A stretch of DNA of 64,000 bases from assembly GCA_014529385.2 (NCBI GenBank), contig CM043945.1, positions 139,974,241 to 140,038,240 on the forward strand, given 5' to 3'. The notes beneath the pieces were generated by a model. The model saw nothing but the letters and a program-made list of their open reading frames with translations, did no database searches and had not been told where the DNA came from. The position numbers and the translations under genes are program-made. The stretch's first letter is position 1; the number at the start of each line of letters is the position of its first letter. This stretch comes from Adiantum capillus-veneris. Lineage: Eukaryota; Streptophyta; Polypodiopsida; Polypodiales; Pteridaceae. Shown in pieces: positions 47,382-58,112 of the stretch.

Positions 47382-47770
47382 ATGTGCTCCTCCCTGATTG
47401 GGGTTGGTTCTTGTGGCCGCGGTTTCGAAAACCGGCCGTCAACACTAACTGCGGGATATGCTCAACAACAGCAAGACCAGAAAGCTCTAGGCTATTTTCA
47501 ACAAATGCAAGGCGAGGACATTTCTCCATATGCAATCACCTACGCTTGCATCTTGAAGCCATGTTGTACTATGCAGAACATAGAGAACAGAAAACATATA
47601 ATCAACAATCTATGTCATACTTGACATTGCCTTGTTGACATGTATGCTAGCCGTGGTGGGGCCAAGGAGCCCCAGGATATCCTCAATAGATACGAAGTGA
47701 TGTCATATCTCCAGATGCAATCACTTTCTCTTTTGTCAAGCTCTACATCATTTTTTAGGATGTGAAACGA
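47382..47770 (+). pseudogene. PPR gene fragment
   Basis: One to two PPR motifs: AGYAQQQQDQKALGYFQQMQ (about 47455-47515), then DISPYAITYACILKPCCTMQ, then after a stop a frame reading LVDMYASRGGA near 47635. A second MQ...SPDAITF-like repeat follows with shifts. The order matches the helix A/helix B pattern of PLS-type PPRs. It is too short and broken to be functional; its parent is not the PPR gene at 12 kb as far as can be judged by eye. Confidence 0.72.
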
Positions 47771-49030
47771 AGGCACTTCCTGCACTACATAGGACTCTTC
47801 TCTTTAAGTTTAATCAATATCTTACTTTTATGTATTTCTGTTAACTCCTGTTTTGTTCCTGACGGAGAGGACATATATTCACAAAAATGGACGTTTCGAT
47901 CACACAAGCACGACTCAATCTCGACAACACTGCAAGGTCTGTTATCTGCATCCAATTTCCTATGCCTATGTGTTTGCTTGGCTCAACACATAAACGCTAC
48001 GGGGCAGGGCACGGCTTCCGTTTCTTATAAATTTTTGGAAAGACCACAGTGCCAACTCTCCACCATACTTTGTATGGCACTTATGCATGATGTGCACTGT
48101 ATACTTTGTATTTTCATTTTGTTATATTTCATTGCATGAAAAAATGTTTAACTATTTACATTGCTTTTTGGTAGCTTGACTCAAATATTGGTCTACAGAT
48201 TGGACAATCAAAAAGCCCCAGTACAACATTGCGGGTGAGTAAAGCACTTCGTTTCTTATTGCAATTCATTGATACTTTATCGATTTGCTTGTTTTAGAAT
48301 TTTGCACATTACTTCCTTTAGTTTGGTTTACTTGGATATTGTTTTCAGAACTATACACTCAATGTCAATCAACATCTGCACATGTTAATTAGACATGCAA
48401 CTCTTTGCATACGTTTGCTAGCCAAGGCATGTCAGGTATTACAATACTGCATGCAACTTGTGGATCTTTACTTTAGTCCTAAATGATTGATGCCATACTA
48501 TATATGTCCTTGTTTCTCCCATACTCTCCAAAGATTCGAGGTAATACTTGAAGAATAGAGCGAGTAGGTGCAAGCGATGATTGGACAACAATTGGCACTA
48601 TTGTTGGAGGCATATGTTAATGCAACAAATCATGTATGTATCATTACTTGATGCACTTATCTTTGTGTCCTCCCATAAACGTAATAAAATTTTAAAAATA
48701 TATATGTCTCCCTTTAAAACTCAACTAACTCTCTCAAAAATTATCCCTGTATTCTCTATCAACATAATACCATTTTCAAAATGTATATGTCTCTCCAGTA
48801 ATGCCGCGTTGGCAAGTTGATCACGGTCTTGTCTACTTTAGCACTAGACTAGATGCTTGAAGTCAATCTGCATATGTCCTGTTATGTTCAGCATCGCCCA
48901 CCAAGCAAGACTAGTTATTTAAACGGCCCAGGTTTGGGCACCTGTTGAACCCACGGGCGGTGTGTTGAGTGCCCCGGGAATCGCTTTTGCCAAGTTCTGT
49001 GAGACTGTGTGGGGCAAAGCAGGTGGGTAA
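47771..49030. other. Spacer before the HIT/CCCH gene, no gene seen
   Basis: AT-rich DNA with small unremarkable frames (for example 47762-48139, 125 codons, no domain). The last ~130 bp before 49031 are GC-richer and may be the 5' UTR. Confidence 0.5.
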
Positions 49031-50183
49031 ATGGCTTCTGAGGCAGCTAGTTGCATCGTCGTCAAAGAAACCAAGCCTGGCAAGGCGTTGGAGGTCACTC
49101 TTACAGGTGTGCTGCAGAGTTTCTACTCTTTCATCGAGGACTCCTCTCGAGCTTCTGTGGTGGCCTTCTTCAGAGAGTTGGCCCGTGAGCTTGAACAAGA
49201 GCGCTCGCTCCTCGACTTCCACCTCAAAGTCACCGACTGTCCCCACACACGCTTTTCTGGCTTCAAAGTAGAGGTTTTCTTTGGTGACGACAACCGCACC
49301 GGACCGGTCGAGGTTGCCCCTGGTGAGTGCCCATCTTGCTTGAATTTATGCTCTTGCATTTTCTGGTCTTACCCATGTGTCTAACATTTTGTTTACCACC
49401 CATGAGCGCTCATTGCTCCAAAAACCATGCTTCGGCGTCGTGTTGATGTGTCTCACATGTACAATGTATCTTCTTATGTGAATGCGCACACACAAGCTGG
49501 CGAGGCGAGGTATCAAAGAATGGCTCCATTGCGAGACCATGGCTTTGCATGCTTTCGAGTTAGCTCCATGTGTGGATGCACGTGCTTGTTGAGAGGGGTG
49601 TGTGTAGTATGTCATGTGCATCTTATCATTTTTACTTATAGTGTCGTATTTTTCTTCTAGATTTACCCACAACTAGTCACACATTATTTCATCAGGTGAG
49701 TGCATATCTTGTTTTGCACATGCGGTTTTGTATCCTGGTAAGGTGCCATCGGTTACTGCTGGAGAATGTATCATGGATGAGGTAAATGGAGACGGGCATG
49801 TGCAATGCTCTATTGATGCCAAAGCCCGACCTGGCTTCATTGTAACACCGTTGCGACATGTGGAGAGAATGTCGGATCTTGAAAACGATGAACTCTATGC
49901 CCTTTGGAGTGCTGCAGTCAAGGCTTTAAGATCAGAAGGCTTACCCTCTTTCCGATGCATGATTCTCAACCATGGTTTCTATCGAAACCTCCCACATCTT
50001 CACCTGAAGGTCTGGATAGATGCTACCCTCCATCATCCCGCTCGCCTTGCTTGGCCTCTTAAACGCCAAGAGTTATGGAAGCGGTTAGAACGCCTAGCTT
50101 CGTATAGCACTCGCAAATGTAAGTTCTACCTCACACAGCAAGGTTGCAACCGTGGTGTTCGCTGCACCTTCCTACATGGATGA
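49031..50183 (+). CDS. HIT-like domain protein with C-terminal CCCH zinc finger, two exons
   Basis: Exon 1 is 49031-49322 and exon 2 is 49696-50183, giving 259 residues. Donor CTG|GTGAGT and acceptor TTTCATCAG| are both phase 1, and the joined frame has no stop. The N-terminal ~97 residues are an alpha/beta segment I cannot name. A HIT-type region follows (residues ~115-215): HVQCSIDAKARPGFIVTPLR, LYALWSAAVKAL and the histidine cluster LPHLHLKVWID. The C-terminus has one CX8CX5CX3H finger (CKFYLTQQGCNRGVRCTFLH). HIT folds bind or cleave nucleotides and CCCH fingers usually bind RNA, so an RNA or nucleotide-processing role is likely but inferred. The frame is intact, with no decay stops. Alternative: GAG|GTTGCC at 49313 spliced to 49743, also in phase. 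Confidence 0.82.
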
Positions 50184-51329
50184 ATAGAATAGAACGTGGA
50201 ATGTGGCAAAGGAGCCTTCTTTACCCATATGCATGAAATCTATTTATACTATACTTCTTTTTTGCTTTCTATGCAGGCATAAAGTTTGTCACTCTATATC
50301 CTAGTTTCACAATGTTGCTCTTATTGTGCATTAAGGAACGTGGCCTATGGAAGTCGTTTTTAAAGTATGATAACATGCAGTTTGTGATTTTGGACGAGAA
50401 GATGCACGGACTTTCAATGGGTTTTACCTACTGTGAATTGTTTTCCCTTGTAGTTCTGTTAAATTTCAGTCTCATTTTGACAAATTCTTTTTTTGTGTTT
50501 GTCAAGTAGTCGGACATTTTGTGTGTACTATATTGATTTTTGCTTAACTTTTTTGTGTGTACTAAAGTGACGTATATAATTCCACTGTATTGGATCTACT
50601 CAAAAGCTATATATTATCAAAGGAGGTCGACATTATTAGTGGATTTAGTGCCTATTTTTAATAGGGTATATATACTATAATGGTGATTCATAGATAGATA
50701 TTATTGTAGGAAGATGTAAAGTTCTATGATGCTTAAAGAATGGTAAAACATGATGAAAGATGTGTGTGCATGACAATAAAAGTGAAAATTAGTTGTTGGC
50801 AAGTGTAAGTATTGTCTTCAGCCTAGTTTAAGGATAGTGACTAGATGTTGCTAAATACCCGAAGGCTTGTGTAAGGCTTACTTTTACTAGTGAAGTTCAT
50901 AGTGTTGTAGATCATTCTACACCTAGAAATTGGTAGAAGGATCAACTTGCTTTCCCATTGGTGAGCACCGAATGCCATGCAAGTGAATGACTTGTCCTTC
51001 AACAAAGCCTCTCAATGAAGTACCTTTTAAACTTGATGAGCTTGACATATTTCTCTTTGCTTAATTGGTTATGTATCCCATTAACAAGCTTTTTTAGCAT
51101 CTTTCTAAAAGATTTTTGCACATTCTATTTCAAGCCGGCTTACGGAGTATATTGATTACTTCAAACAATACTTGGCATCATTTAAGAATGTATGATTTGA
51201 TAGTATGCAATTCCTCATTGGTTACCCTAAGAAATGAACTCATACTTTTTTCCTCCGAGAAAAAGATCCTTCTATTAGTTAATGAAATTGTCCATAGGGC
51301 TACAACCACCTTTGTGAGAGAGGGCTAAA
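50184..51329. other. 3' region and spacer after the HIT/CCCH gene
   Basis: AT-rich, no convincing ORF and no recognised repeat. Probably includes the 3' UTR. Confidence 0.5.
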
Positions 51330-51743
51330 ACAACCATGATGGGGAGACTCTCCCAATGAAAAAACACCAAATGTACAAAGAGGCTAAATTAAGAGATGGG
51401 AGGAGGGAAAAGCCACATAGGTGGACGATAGTGCCATATGAGTACACCCTCGACCATGGTGTAAAAAGGCCCAGGACGCCAGAGTCGAAGGAAAGTCTCT
51501 CTGCGCTCTCGCATGCGGTCGGAGCTGCCCTGGAGTCTCTCGAGCTGTCCTCTGAGAGTGGATCAGCTCTAGCCAAAGATCGCGAACAGTCTCTGCTGGT
51601 GGCACAGGGCGAGCCTCAAAGATGCGGAAGCAACGGGCCCGCCAGATGAACCAGAGTGTCAGGCCACTGATGAGCTCCCAACACTCCTCTCTCTCGTTGC
51701 ACCACTCCTGTGGAGTAAAGTGTGTGGCAGGCTGGAGTGTAGG

Positions 51744-52037
51744 TCACCCCCCCTGCATCTCTATCATCCTGGTGATGGAAGATAGCTCAAACTGAAGTGC
51801 CGGGTCCGTGAGGGTGGACCAAGCAGCTGCTCCCCAAGTGTACTGTCGAGCTGTGAAAAGAGCAGGCATCAGCCGAAGAACACGAAGCCACATGTGTTGT
51901 GCCAAGCGACAGTCCCAAAGACAGTGACGCTGATTCTCCACAAGATGGTCGCAAGCTGCACATGCGGCCGAGAGACCACTATTCACTAGCCAGCTCCCAA
52001 GTGCTGTAGCTCTGTGTGCCACCAACCACTGAAACAA
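51744..52037 (-). pseudogene. LINE 2 C-terminal zinc-binding domain
   Basis: A 97-codon frame on minus with CAACDHLVENQRHCLWDC (zf-RVT pattern) and MWLRVLRLMPALF. This domain closes many plant LINE ORF2 proteins. It is separated from the RT frame by degraded sequence at 52038-52565. Confidence 0.75.
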
Positions 52038-52565
52038 GGTGACTCGCCTCGGCTATCCGGAGTCCCACAACCTCTCCCAAAAGGCTGCCAAGAACTCAGC
52101 TGTGAGACCCTCCTCCTGCCAATGAGGTGCTACAGCGGGTCGAGGCTCTCTCTATGCTGCCAGTATGTGACGTCCCAGTCGAACAGTGTACTGAAAGAAA
52201 GGGACACCTGGGTGGTCTGCAAAAGAGAAAGGATCCCTCCAAAGCCACTCTCCAAGATCCCACTGTACTCGTGCAAGTGGACAACACCCCCAAGCCCACA
52301 GTCTCCAGTGTCCAGTCTCAAGAGCTGTTGGGTCAGGATCGATGACACAAGTCCATCCATAGATGCCCACCACTCGGATCCTCTGAAAGCAGCACTCTGC
52401 CACCTGCGGGGCCTCTACTGCAACTCGTTGTAAGCGTCCCTCACCCTGCAACTCGAAAAAAAGGGAGGGAACAGTCTCTCAGCAGGCCCAACTGATATGA
52501 GAACCTCCAATCGTGTGAAGGCTCCCATCCACCTGGGTGCTACTGGCTCGAGAGGTGTGAGCCAC

Positions 52566-53924
52566 TCAGCTGGAACTGCCTTTGAGATGTCCTGGCACAT
52601 GCTCTGCACCCCTCTCATGCCCTGTAGGCTGGAAACCCTGCAACTCCTCTGACAAGCTTGAAAACTCTAACCAGTCACCTAAAGAGCGTGTTGGACCCGT
52701 TGCCATGGAACCCCAGGAAACATGAGGCCGACTACCAACCAAGTGGCCTCTTTGAGTGCTAACCATGGGGTTCCAAACAAGGGGCTGTCGTAGGCGCTCC
52801 TCCGTGCAAGTAGGTTGTCGCTGCTCCAGGCCTCGCCGCAAATGCTCCCAAGATCGAAGCAAACTCACAGCGAAGCGGTTCTCCAGTCTCTTGCTCAAAC
52901 CAACTCTGTGCATCTCTGTGAAGATCCATCTGGTCGAAGGTCGCCAGGGACCTCTCGCTTGAGGCACCCTAGCACGAAGCCGCTGTAGCAAGAACTCCTT
53001 CCAGGGCTCCTCACCTGGAAGAAGTCCTCTGACTATGAACTTCCCAAGAAGGGCTCTACTCTGTTGTGCTGGGTCAATGATCCCAAGCCCTCCCTGTGAA
53101 CAAGGAAGAGTGATGACCTGCCAAGCCACTTTGGCCCGGGCTATTTGAGTGTCACGTCCTGACCAAAGGAAGTTCCTGATCAGCCTCTCTACCTGGTTGA
53201 TACAAGAACTCGAGAAGATCCAACAAGAAGTGATGTACCACATAGTTGCCAACAACACCTGGTTGGCCACTACAACTCTGCCAACCAAAGAAAGTCGTGC
53301 TGAGCTCCAATGTAACAACTTCCTCCTGATAGACAGGAGGAGGGGAGCAATTTGCTGCTCAAGAGACAAGTCCAGACCAACCTGACAGCCCAAGTACCGA
53401 ACTGCAGTCCCTGGGGGAATCCACCTGAAACCCTCACGTGGCATCCAATCGGGCACAGAAGCACTACCAACCGAGAAAGCCATTGTCTTTCTCCAGTTGA
53501 TCAGTGCGCCAGATGTACAACAGAAGGTCTCAAGAGCGTGCTCACACCTGTGAAGGTTGGCCTCCTGGCCATCCAAGTACAAGGCTGAGTCATCAACAAA
53601 CTCAGCGTCTAGTAGCTCATCTCCCCGAATAGGAAGTGCTAAGCCCCGCAAACCAACCTGCTGCGACACCAAAAACCTGCTCATCGCCTCAGCATAGAAC
53701 AGAAAAAGGAAGGGGGCAAGAGGGTAGCGTTGTCTGACCGAACGTCTAAGCATGAAACGATCACCTCTACCTCTTGGCAAAAGTACCTGACTGTGTGCTC
53801 GTCTGTACAAAGTTGACACCCCTCTGATCCAAGCATCTGAAAAGCCCATCCTGCGTAGAGTGCCCTCCAGAAAGTACCAGTCAACTCTTTCGTAGGCCTT
53901 CTCAAAATCGAGAAGTAGAATCAC
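52566..53924 (-). pseudogene. LINE 2 reverse transcriptase
   Basis: A 452-codon open frame on minus. RT motif A is LLDFEKAYERVDW (residues 4-16). Motif B is altered: RQRYPLAPFLFLFYAEA (~65-80), where R-Q-G-C-P-L is usual. The catalytic box is AEFVDDSALYLDG (~108-119), F-V-D-D. GALINWRKTMAFSVG and VRYLGCQVGLDLS follow, then the thumb and LINE connection domain (WQVITLPCSQGGLGIIDP, ~270). The upstream RT part lies in another frame (54571-54116, with SEGLIYLIPKEGG and WRPITILNSAYKILVK beyond a TAG). The altered motif B and shifts suggest it is dead. Confidence 0.85.
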
Positions 53925-54876
53925 TAGATCCTCAACACAGAGCCTCGCAAGGGTAGAAGCCTCCCAAAAGTAAAGATGTTGTCAAGGATACTACGCTCCT
54001 TGACAAAATCAGTTTGAGTCCCATGTATAAGGCTCTCTAGCAGTGACTGGATCCTCAAACTCAGAGCCTTGACAAGAATTTTGTAGGCTGAGTTGAGGAT
54101 GGTGATGGGGCGCCACTATCGAATCTCATCCAAGGAGCCACCCTCCTTGGGAATGAGGTAGATCAGACCCTCACTCATGCTGTCAGGCATCTCTCTTGTG
54201 TGCAAGATGTACTGGAAAGCACTACAGAGATCTGGGCCAAGCAAGTCCCAGTACTCCAAGAAAAAACTGGGAGTCAAGCCATCCTCACTTGGACAGCTAC
54301 CACGAGGGAGTGCACTAAGAGCCGTGTGCAACTCCTCAAGCTGAAGTGGCAGCTCAAGTCTCTGACGCATCTCCTCAGTCACAAGGCAAGGCATCTGTGT
54401 CCACACATGCTCCTCCCTGCATGCATCCTGACGCTCTGACTGAGGCTCTGCAGATAGTAACTCATGGTAAAAGTCAGTAGCAACTGCACGCATGTCCTCT
54501 GGTTTAGAAGCAACTGACCCATCGGGCCTCCTCAACTGACTGAGCTTGGCATGCGTATGCCGAGGTCCCACTGCCTCGAAGAAAGCAACCAGTCATTCTG
54601 TCACCCACTTGCGTCCACTCAGATGCCCGTCGATGGAAAGCAAACTCATGGCGCCGCTCCTCTGTGCTAACAAGCTCCTGGCGAGCCTATTGTAACTGCT
54701 CCTCCAACCAAGGACTGTCTAGATGCTGCTCCTGCATCCTCTGCAAGGAAGCAACGCCCCGTCTGAGACGTTGCTCCTCCTCTCTCGTTGCAGTCAGGCG
54801 AGCCAAGGACTCCTGGAGAAAGAAACGATTAAGCTGAGCTAGTCCTGAGGCCACTCTGTCAACAGGAGAATCCTGT

Positions 54877-56410
54877 TGTCACCAGGAGGTGTATTTTTCC
54901 TGTTGCCTTCCGTAAATAAGTATTAGATATATTTATTTTATTTTTACTTGTTTGTCCCAAAACCCTTGAAAAGGTGCAAGTGGACATTGCATGGCCAGTG
55001 TGAAACGGCTGCAGCCAAATGGGTTTCTCACATCAGGGATCTAGGTCGGTCGGACAGGGACTGCCCAGGCCAGTTAGCACTAAATTCTGATGAGTATGGA
55101 AGCTCGTGTGCGCCAAACTGGAATTTGGGCCACTCGTCAAGTCACTGCAACTTTATAAGTTGAAAGGGGCCAGTAAATTAACCCACATTGTAGATGTTGG
55201 TCAAATGGTAGTCTTCAATGATGGTCAGGAGACAGATAGGGACGCCATGGAAGCATCTCCTAAAATTTAGGGAATTGTTATTTTTGACCGGAAAATGTGT
55301 TCGCGTCATTAGCTTTGGAATGACAAGGGGAACATTTTATTGCTCTGGTGCCAAGTCAATTGACGCACCAGTTGAGATATTTTTAGCAGGGGAAGCTCAA
55401 ACTCGGAAACTGGGCGACGTGTCCGCCTGTGAGCGATTCTGCCACTCTGGGAGGCAAAAATGAGCTGCATATCAACAAAGGGGACGCCATTTTCAGCCCG
55501 AGGTGGATTGTAGCAGGTACAGAAGCTATGGAATGCTTACCTTGCCCTCTATGCACAGTATGGTGACGGGAGTGATGCCCCGCACGCTACATACTTCTCT
55601 CTTTCTGTCCTACGTACAGTGTGTTATGCCCCACTAGTGGGCTTCTCATTTGACCTATGTACAGTTCTGGGGGTTTATGCGCGTTTGCCAAGGCAAGAGC
55701 CTTCTGAACAGGAACCGGATTAGCTAATTGCTAATCCCCCACAGGTACGCACAATTCCATCACGAAAGATTGCGAGTTTGGAGAGTTTTCTCGCGTGAAA
55801 ACTCGTCCAATTCACAGGGGAACTGTCCCATTGCGTGCGGGAGCCCTTGGGACACGTGTAGGTGTGTTCGCTCCGCTAAAACGGATCCGAAACAGGGAAT
55901 TACAGCCTGCTGTGTTTTTCTGCAGGTTTAGGGTTTCACACCTTAACTGCAAGGGAACATCGGGGGAGCCTCGTGAGAGCCTTGGGATGCGTGTACAGGC
56001 TTTTGGGCTCCCAGCAGTGAAAAACAGAGAATTACAGCCCGCTGAATTTCTGTGACAGCTCACCAGAAAGTTTCCAGATATCGAGGGAATCCGTCCTAGA
56101 CAAGTGTTTTTGACCTACAGGGGTTTTTGCGCCGTTATGTTGTCGAAATCCGGTCGAAAACCTGCGTTTTCAGCCCTCGCCAGGTTTGGACAGCTTTGTG
56201 AACGCTTGTGCTAAGTGGTCGGATCGTCTACCTTAATTTGAATAAAGAAATACCGAAAGGGGCGCCAGTCTTTGGGGCCTACAGGGTGTCGGTCTCGTGT
56301 GCGTAGTGACATTCTAGTCGCTGGACGCAACTGTGTTCTCTTCCCTTCTCGTGTTCTGTGTAAAGTTAACAAGTAATTGAAATAGTACCGCCCTCTACGT
56401 TGTACGGGCC
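54877..56410 (+). mobile_element. Element F 5' LTR
   Basis: Starts TGTCACCAGGAGGTGTATT. The first 729 bp are confirmed by the 3' copy. The 3' edge is uncertain because the 3' LTR is cut; an edge near 56410 is estimated from the gag start and no standard primer site was recognised. It contains a diverged ~131-bp duplication (GGGAATTACAGCC near 55898, AGAGAATTACAGCC near 56029) and AATAAA at 56241. Confidence 0.7.
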
Positions 56411-56502
56411 GGTTATATGGTTCCATCGACGGGATAGTCACTTTTTCTTCAAAAAGTGCAGCGTGGATTGTTGTGGGTGAAAGCAACACAGAGCTTATTG
56501 AT

Positions 56503-58112
56503 ATGGCAGAGAAGAGAGACCAAGTACCTGAAGAGGGATCTTCCTCACATGGCACAGAGAAAATTCCTTCAACTCTTCAAGAAGAGGACAGGTTGTTTAG
56601 AACTCAACTGCGTTGTTGCATGGACATGTTTCAGCAGTTGGCTAACAACCCAAGGATGCAGGAATTCTTACAGGCTCCGACACAGGGTTTTCAGCCTCCT
56701 ACACAGGGCATGATTGAACCGTTTGCAGGAAAAGGAGATTTCCAATGCGCAGAGGACTCATGATGCTCGAGGGAAAGCCCATGTGGTTGAGCAACTAGCG
56801 GTGTCCAATGATCCAAAGCAACTTGCTTTAGCTGGATAGGAACCGTTTGTGAATGGTCAAGGGAGCAATGAACAGGCTATGCGTCAGACCCTTCCATTAC
56901 CTAATACTTATCCTGGTTATTTTGGAGGTGGTTCAGTGTTTCAAGCTATGGCTGGACCTTCCACAGGTTATATGCCAGGGAATGTGTTCGGGACAATGCA
57001 GGCATGGGTAACCCTATGTACGCGAACATGGGTGTCCAACAAGGTTTTTAGGGTGCCTATGGCCTGTTTCGAGTGCCTGGAACACAATTTGGTATGGTTG
57101 GTTTTTCGCAGCCATACGTACAAAATGCAGATATGACAGGGAAAACAGTTGATGCGAGTGCTAGAATGAACACTCATGGAGCACCATTGCTACAGGCACC
57201 TGTTTATGATAATGTGGCTCCTTTGAGTCAGCCTAAGGATTACAAGGAAGGTGGGCAGGGAGTGAAGTTTGAACTTTCAGAGGAACTGAGGACCAATTAA
57301 AGGCTTTGACCTTTATACAGCAGTTCGATGCAGCTTATGCTGGAGGAAACTTCACGGAATCTTCAAAGATATGCAAGGCTGCCACTTTCTTGAAAGGGAA
57401 TGCGCTCCAATGGTGGACCGCATTGTTGAACCAGGGTCAAGCCCCAACAACGTGGGTCCAATTCAAACAGCTTTTTGTGCCTGCATGGTTGACAAACACT
57501 TTTGAAGTGGATGTGATGACAGAATGGCACGAGTTGAATGCTAAATAGTGTGCGAATTTGGAAGAGTACAATAAACAGTTTTGGGCCGCACTGTTGCCAG
57601 TCACCTCTTACAGGTTTGTGCCATTGTCAGAACAGATTGAGAAGTACTGTTGCGGATTGCCCAAGAAAATCAGGGACTACTGCACAAAGACTACTGTCAT
57701 GAATATGTTTCAGTTGATAGAGAATGCAAGAGTGGCCAACAATCTATCGAAGGGAGATTCCGATGGATTTAATAGCCACAAGAAAGGGTCCTAGGGCAAA
57801 CAGTTTTCAGCCAAGGGCAATGTTGTAGCAAAGCCTTCTGAATCTCCTGCAAAGAAGCCCTCCACTGAAGAAGCTGATACGTCCAAGAAGCAGTCTAAAT
57901 CTTCTTCGGAACGAGGACAAGGACAAAAAAGGCATTTTTCTGGCAAAACTTTTCAAGAAAGGAAAGCTCTTAGGGAGGCCAAGAAATGCTACATTTGTGA
58001 ACAGGAAGGACACTTTGCAAATGAGTGCCCACAGAAGAAGTCACAGGATAAGGATGACAAGTCAGACCATAAAGGGAAGAAGCCAAAGCCGAGTGCAGGA
58101 CTTGTTCCAGAT
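56503..58112 (+). pseudogene. Element F gag with zinc knuckle
   Basis: Gag read in pieces. The start is MAEKRDQVPEEGSSSHGTEK at 56503. The core is AATFLKGNALQWWTALLNQG near 57380 and WVQFKQLFVPAWLTN. Then EYNKQFWAALLPV, then a Lys/Ser-rich linker and a CX2CX4HX4C knuckle CYICEQEGHFANEC at about 57988-58030. Stops TAG at 56837, 57546 and 57792 each fit a CAG codon changed to TAG; a shift lies near 56760. Frame continuity with protease (58113 onwards) indicates a gag-pol fusion as in many plant gypsy elements. Confidence 0.82.

Larger units (their letters stand above)
51330..54871 (-). mobile_element. LINE 2 (plant non-LTR retrotransposon), 3' part
   Basis: On minus: linker (about 54860-54600), RT (54571-52566) and a zf-RVT-type tail (52037-51744), then a terminal stretch to about 51330. 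It differs in sequence from LINE 1. The endonuclease half is not present, because gypsy element F begins at 54877 inside it and the remainder would lie beyond F. The left edge is approximate and no poly-A or simple-repeat tail was identified. Confidence 0.78.

Noticed and set aside
47762-48139. A 125-codon ORF after the PPR fragment
   Set aside because: Hydrophobic low-information sequence without recognisable motif; no splice or start support.
52014-52962. Several + strand ORFs opposite LINE 2
   Set aside because: Shadows of the minus-strand RT and zinc-domain frames.
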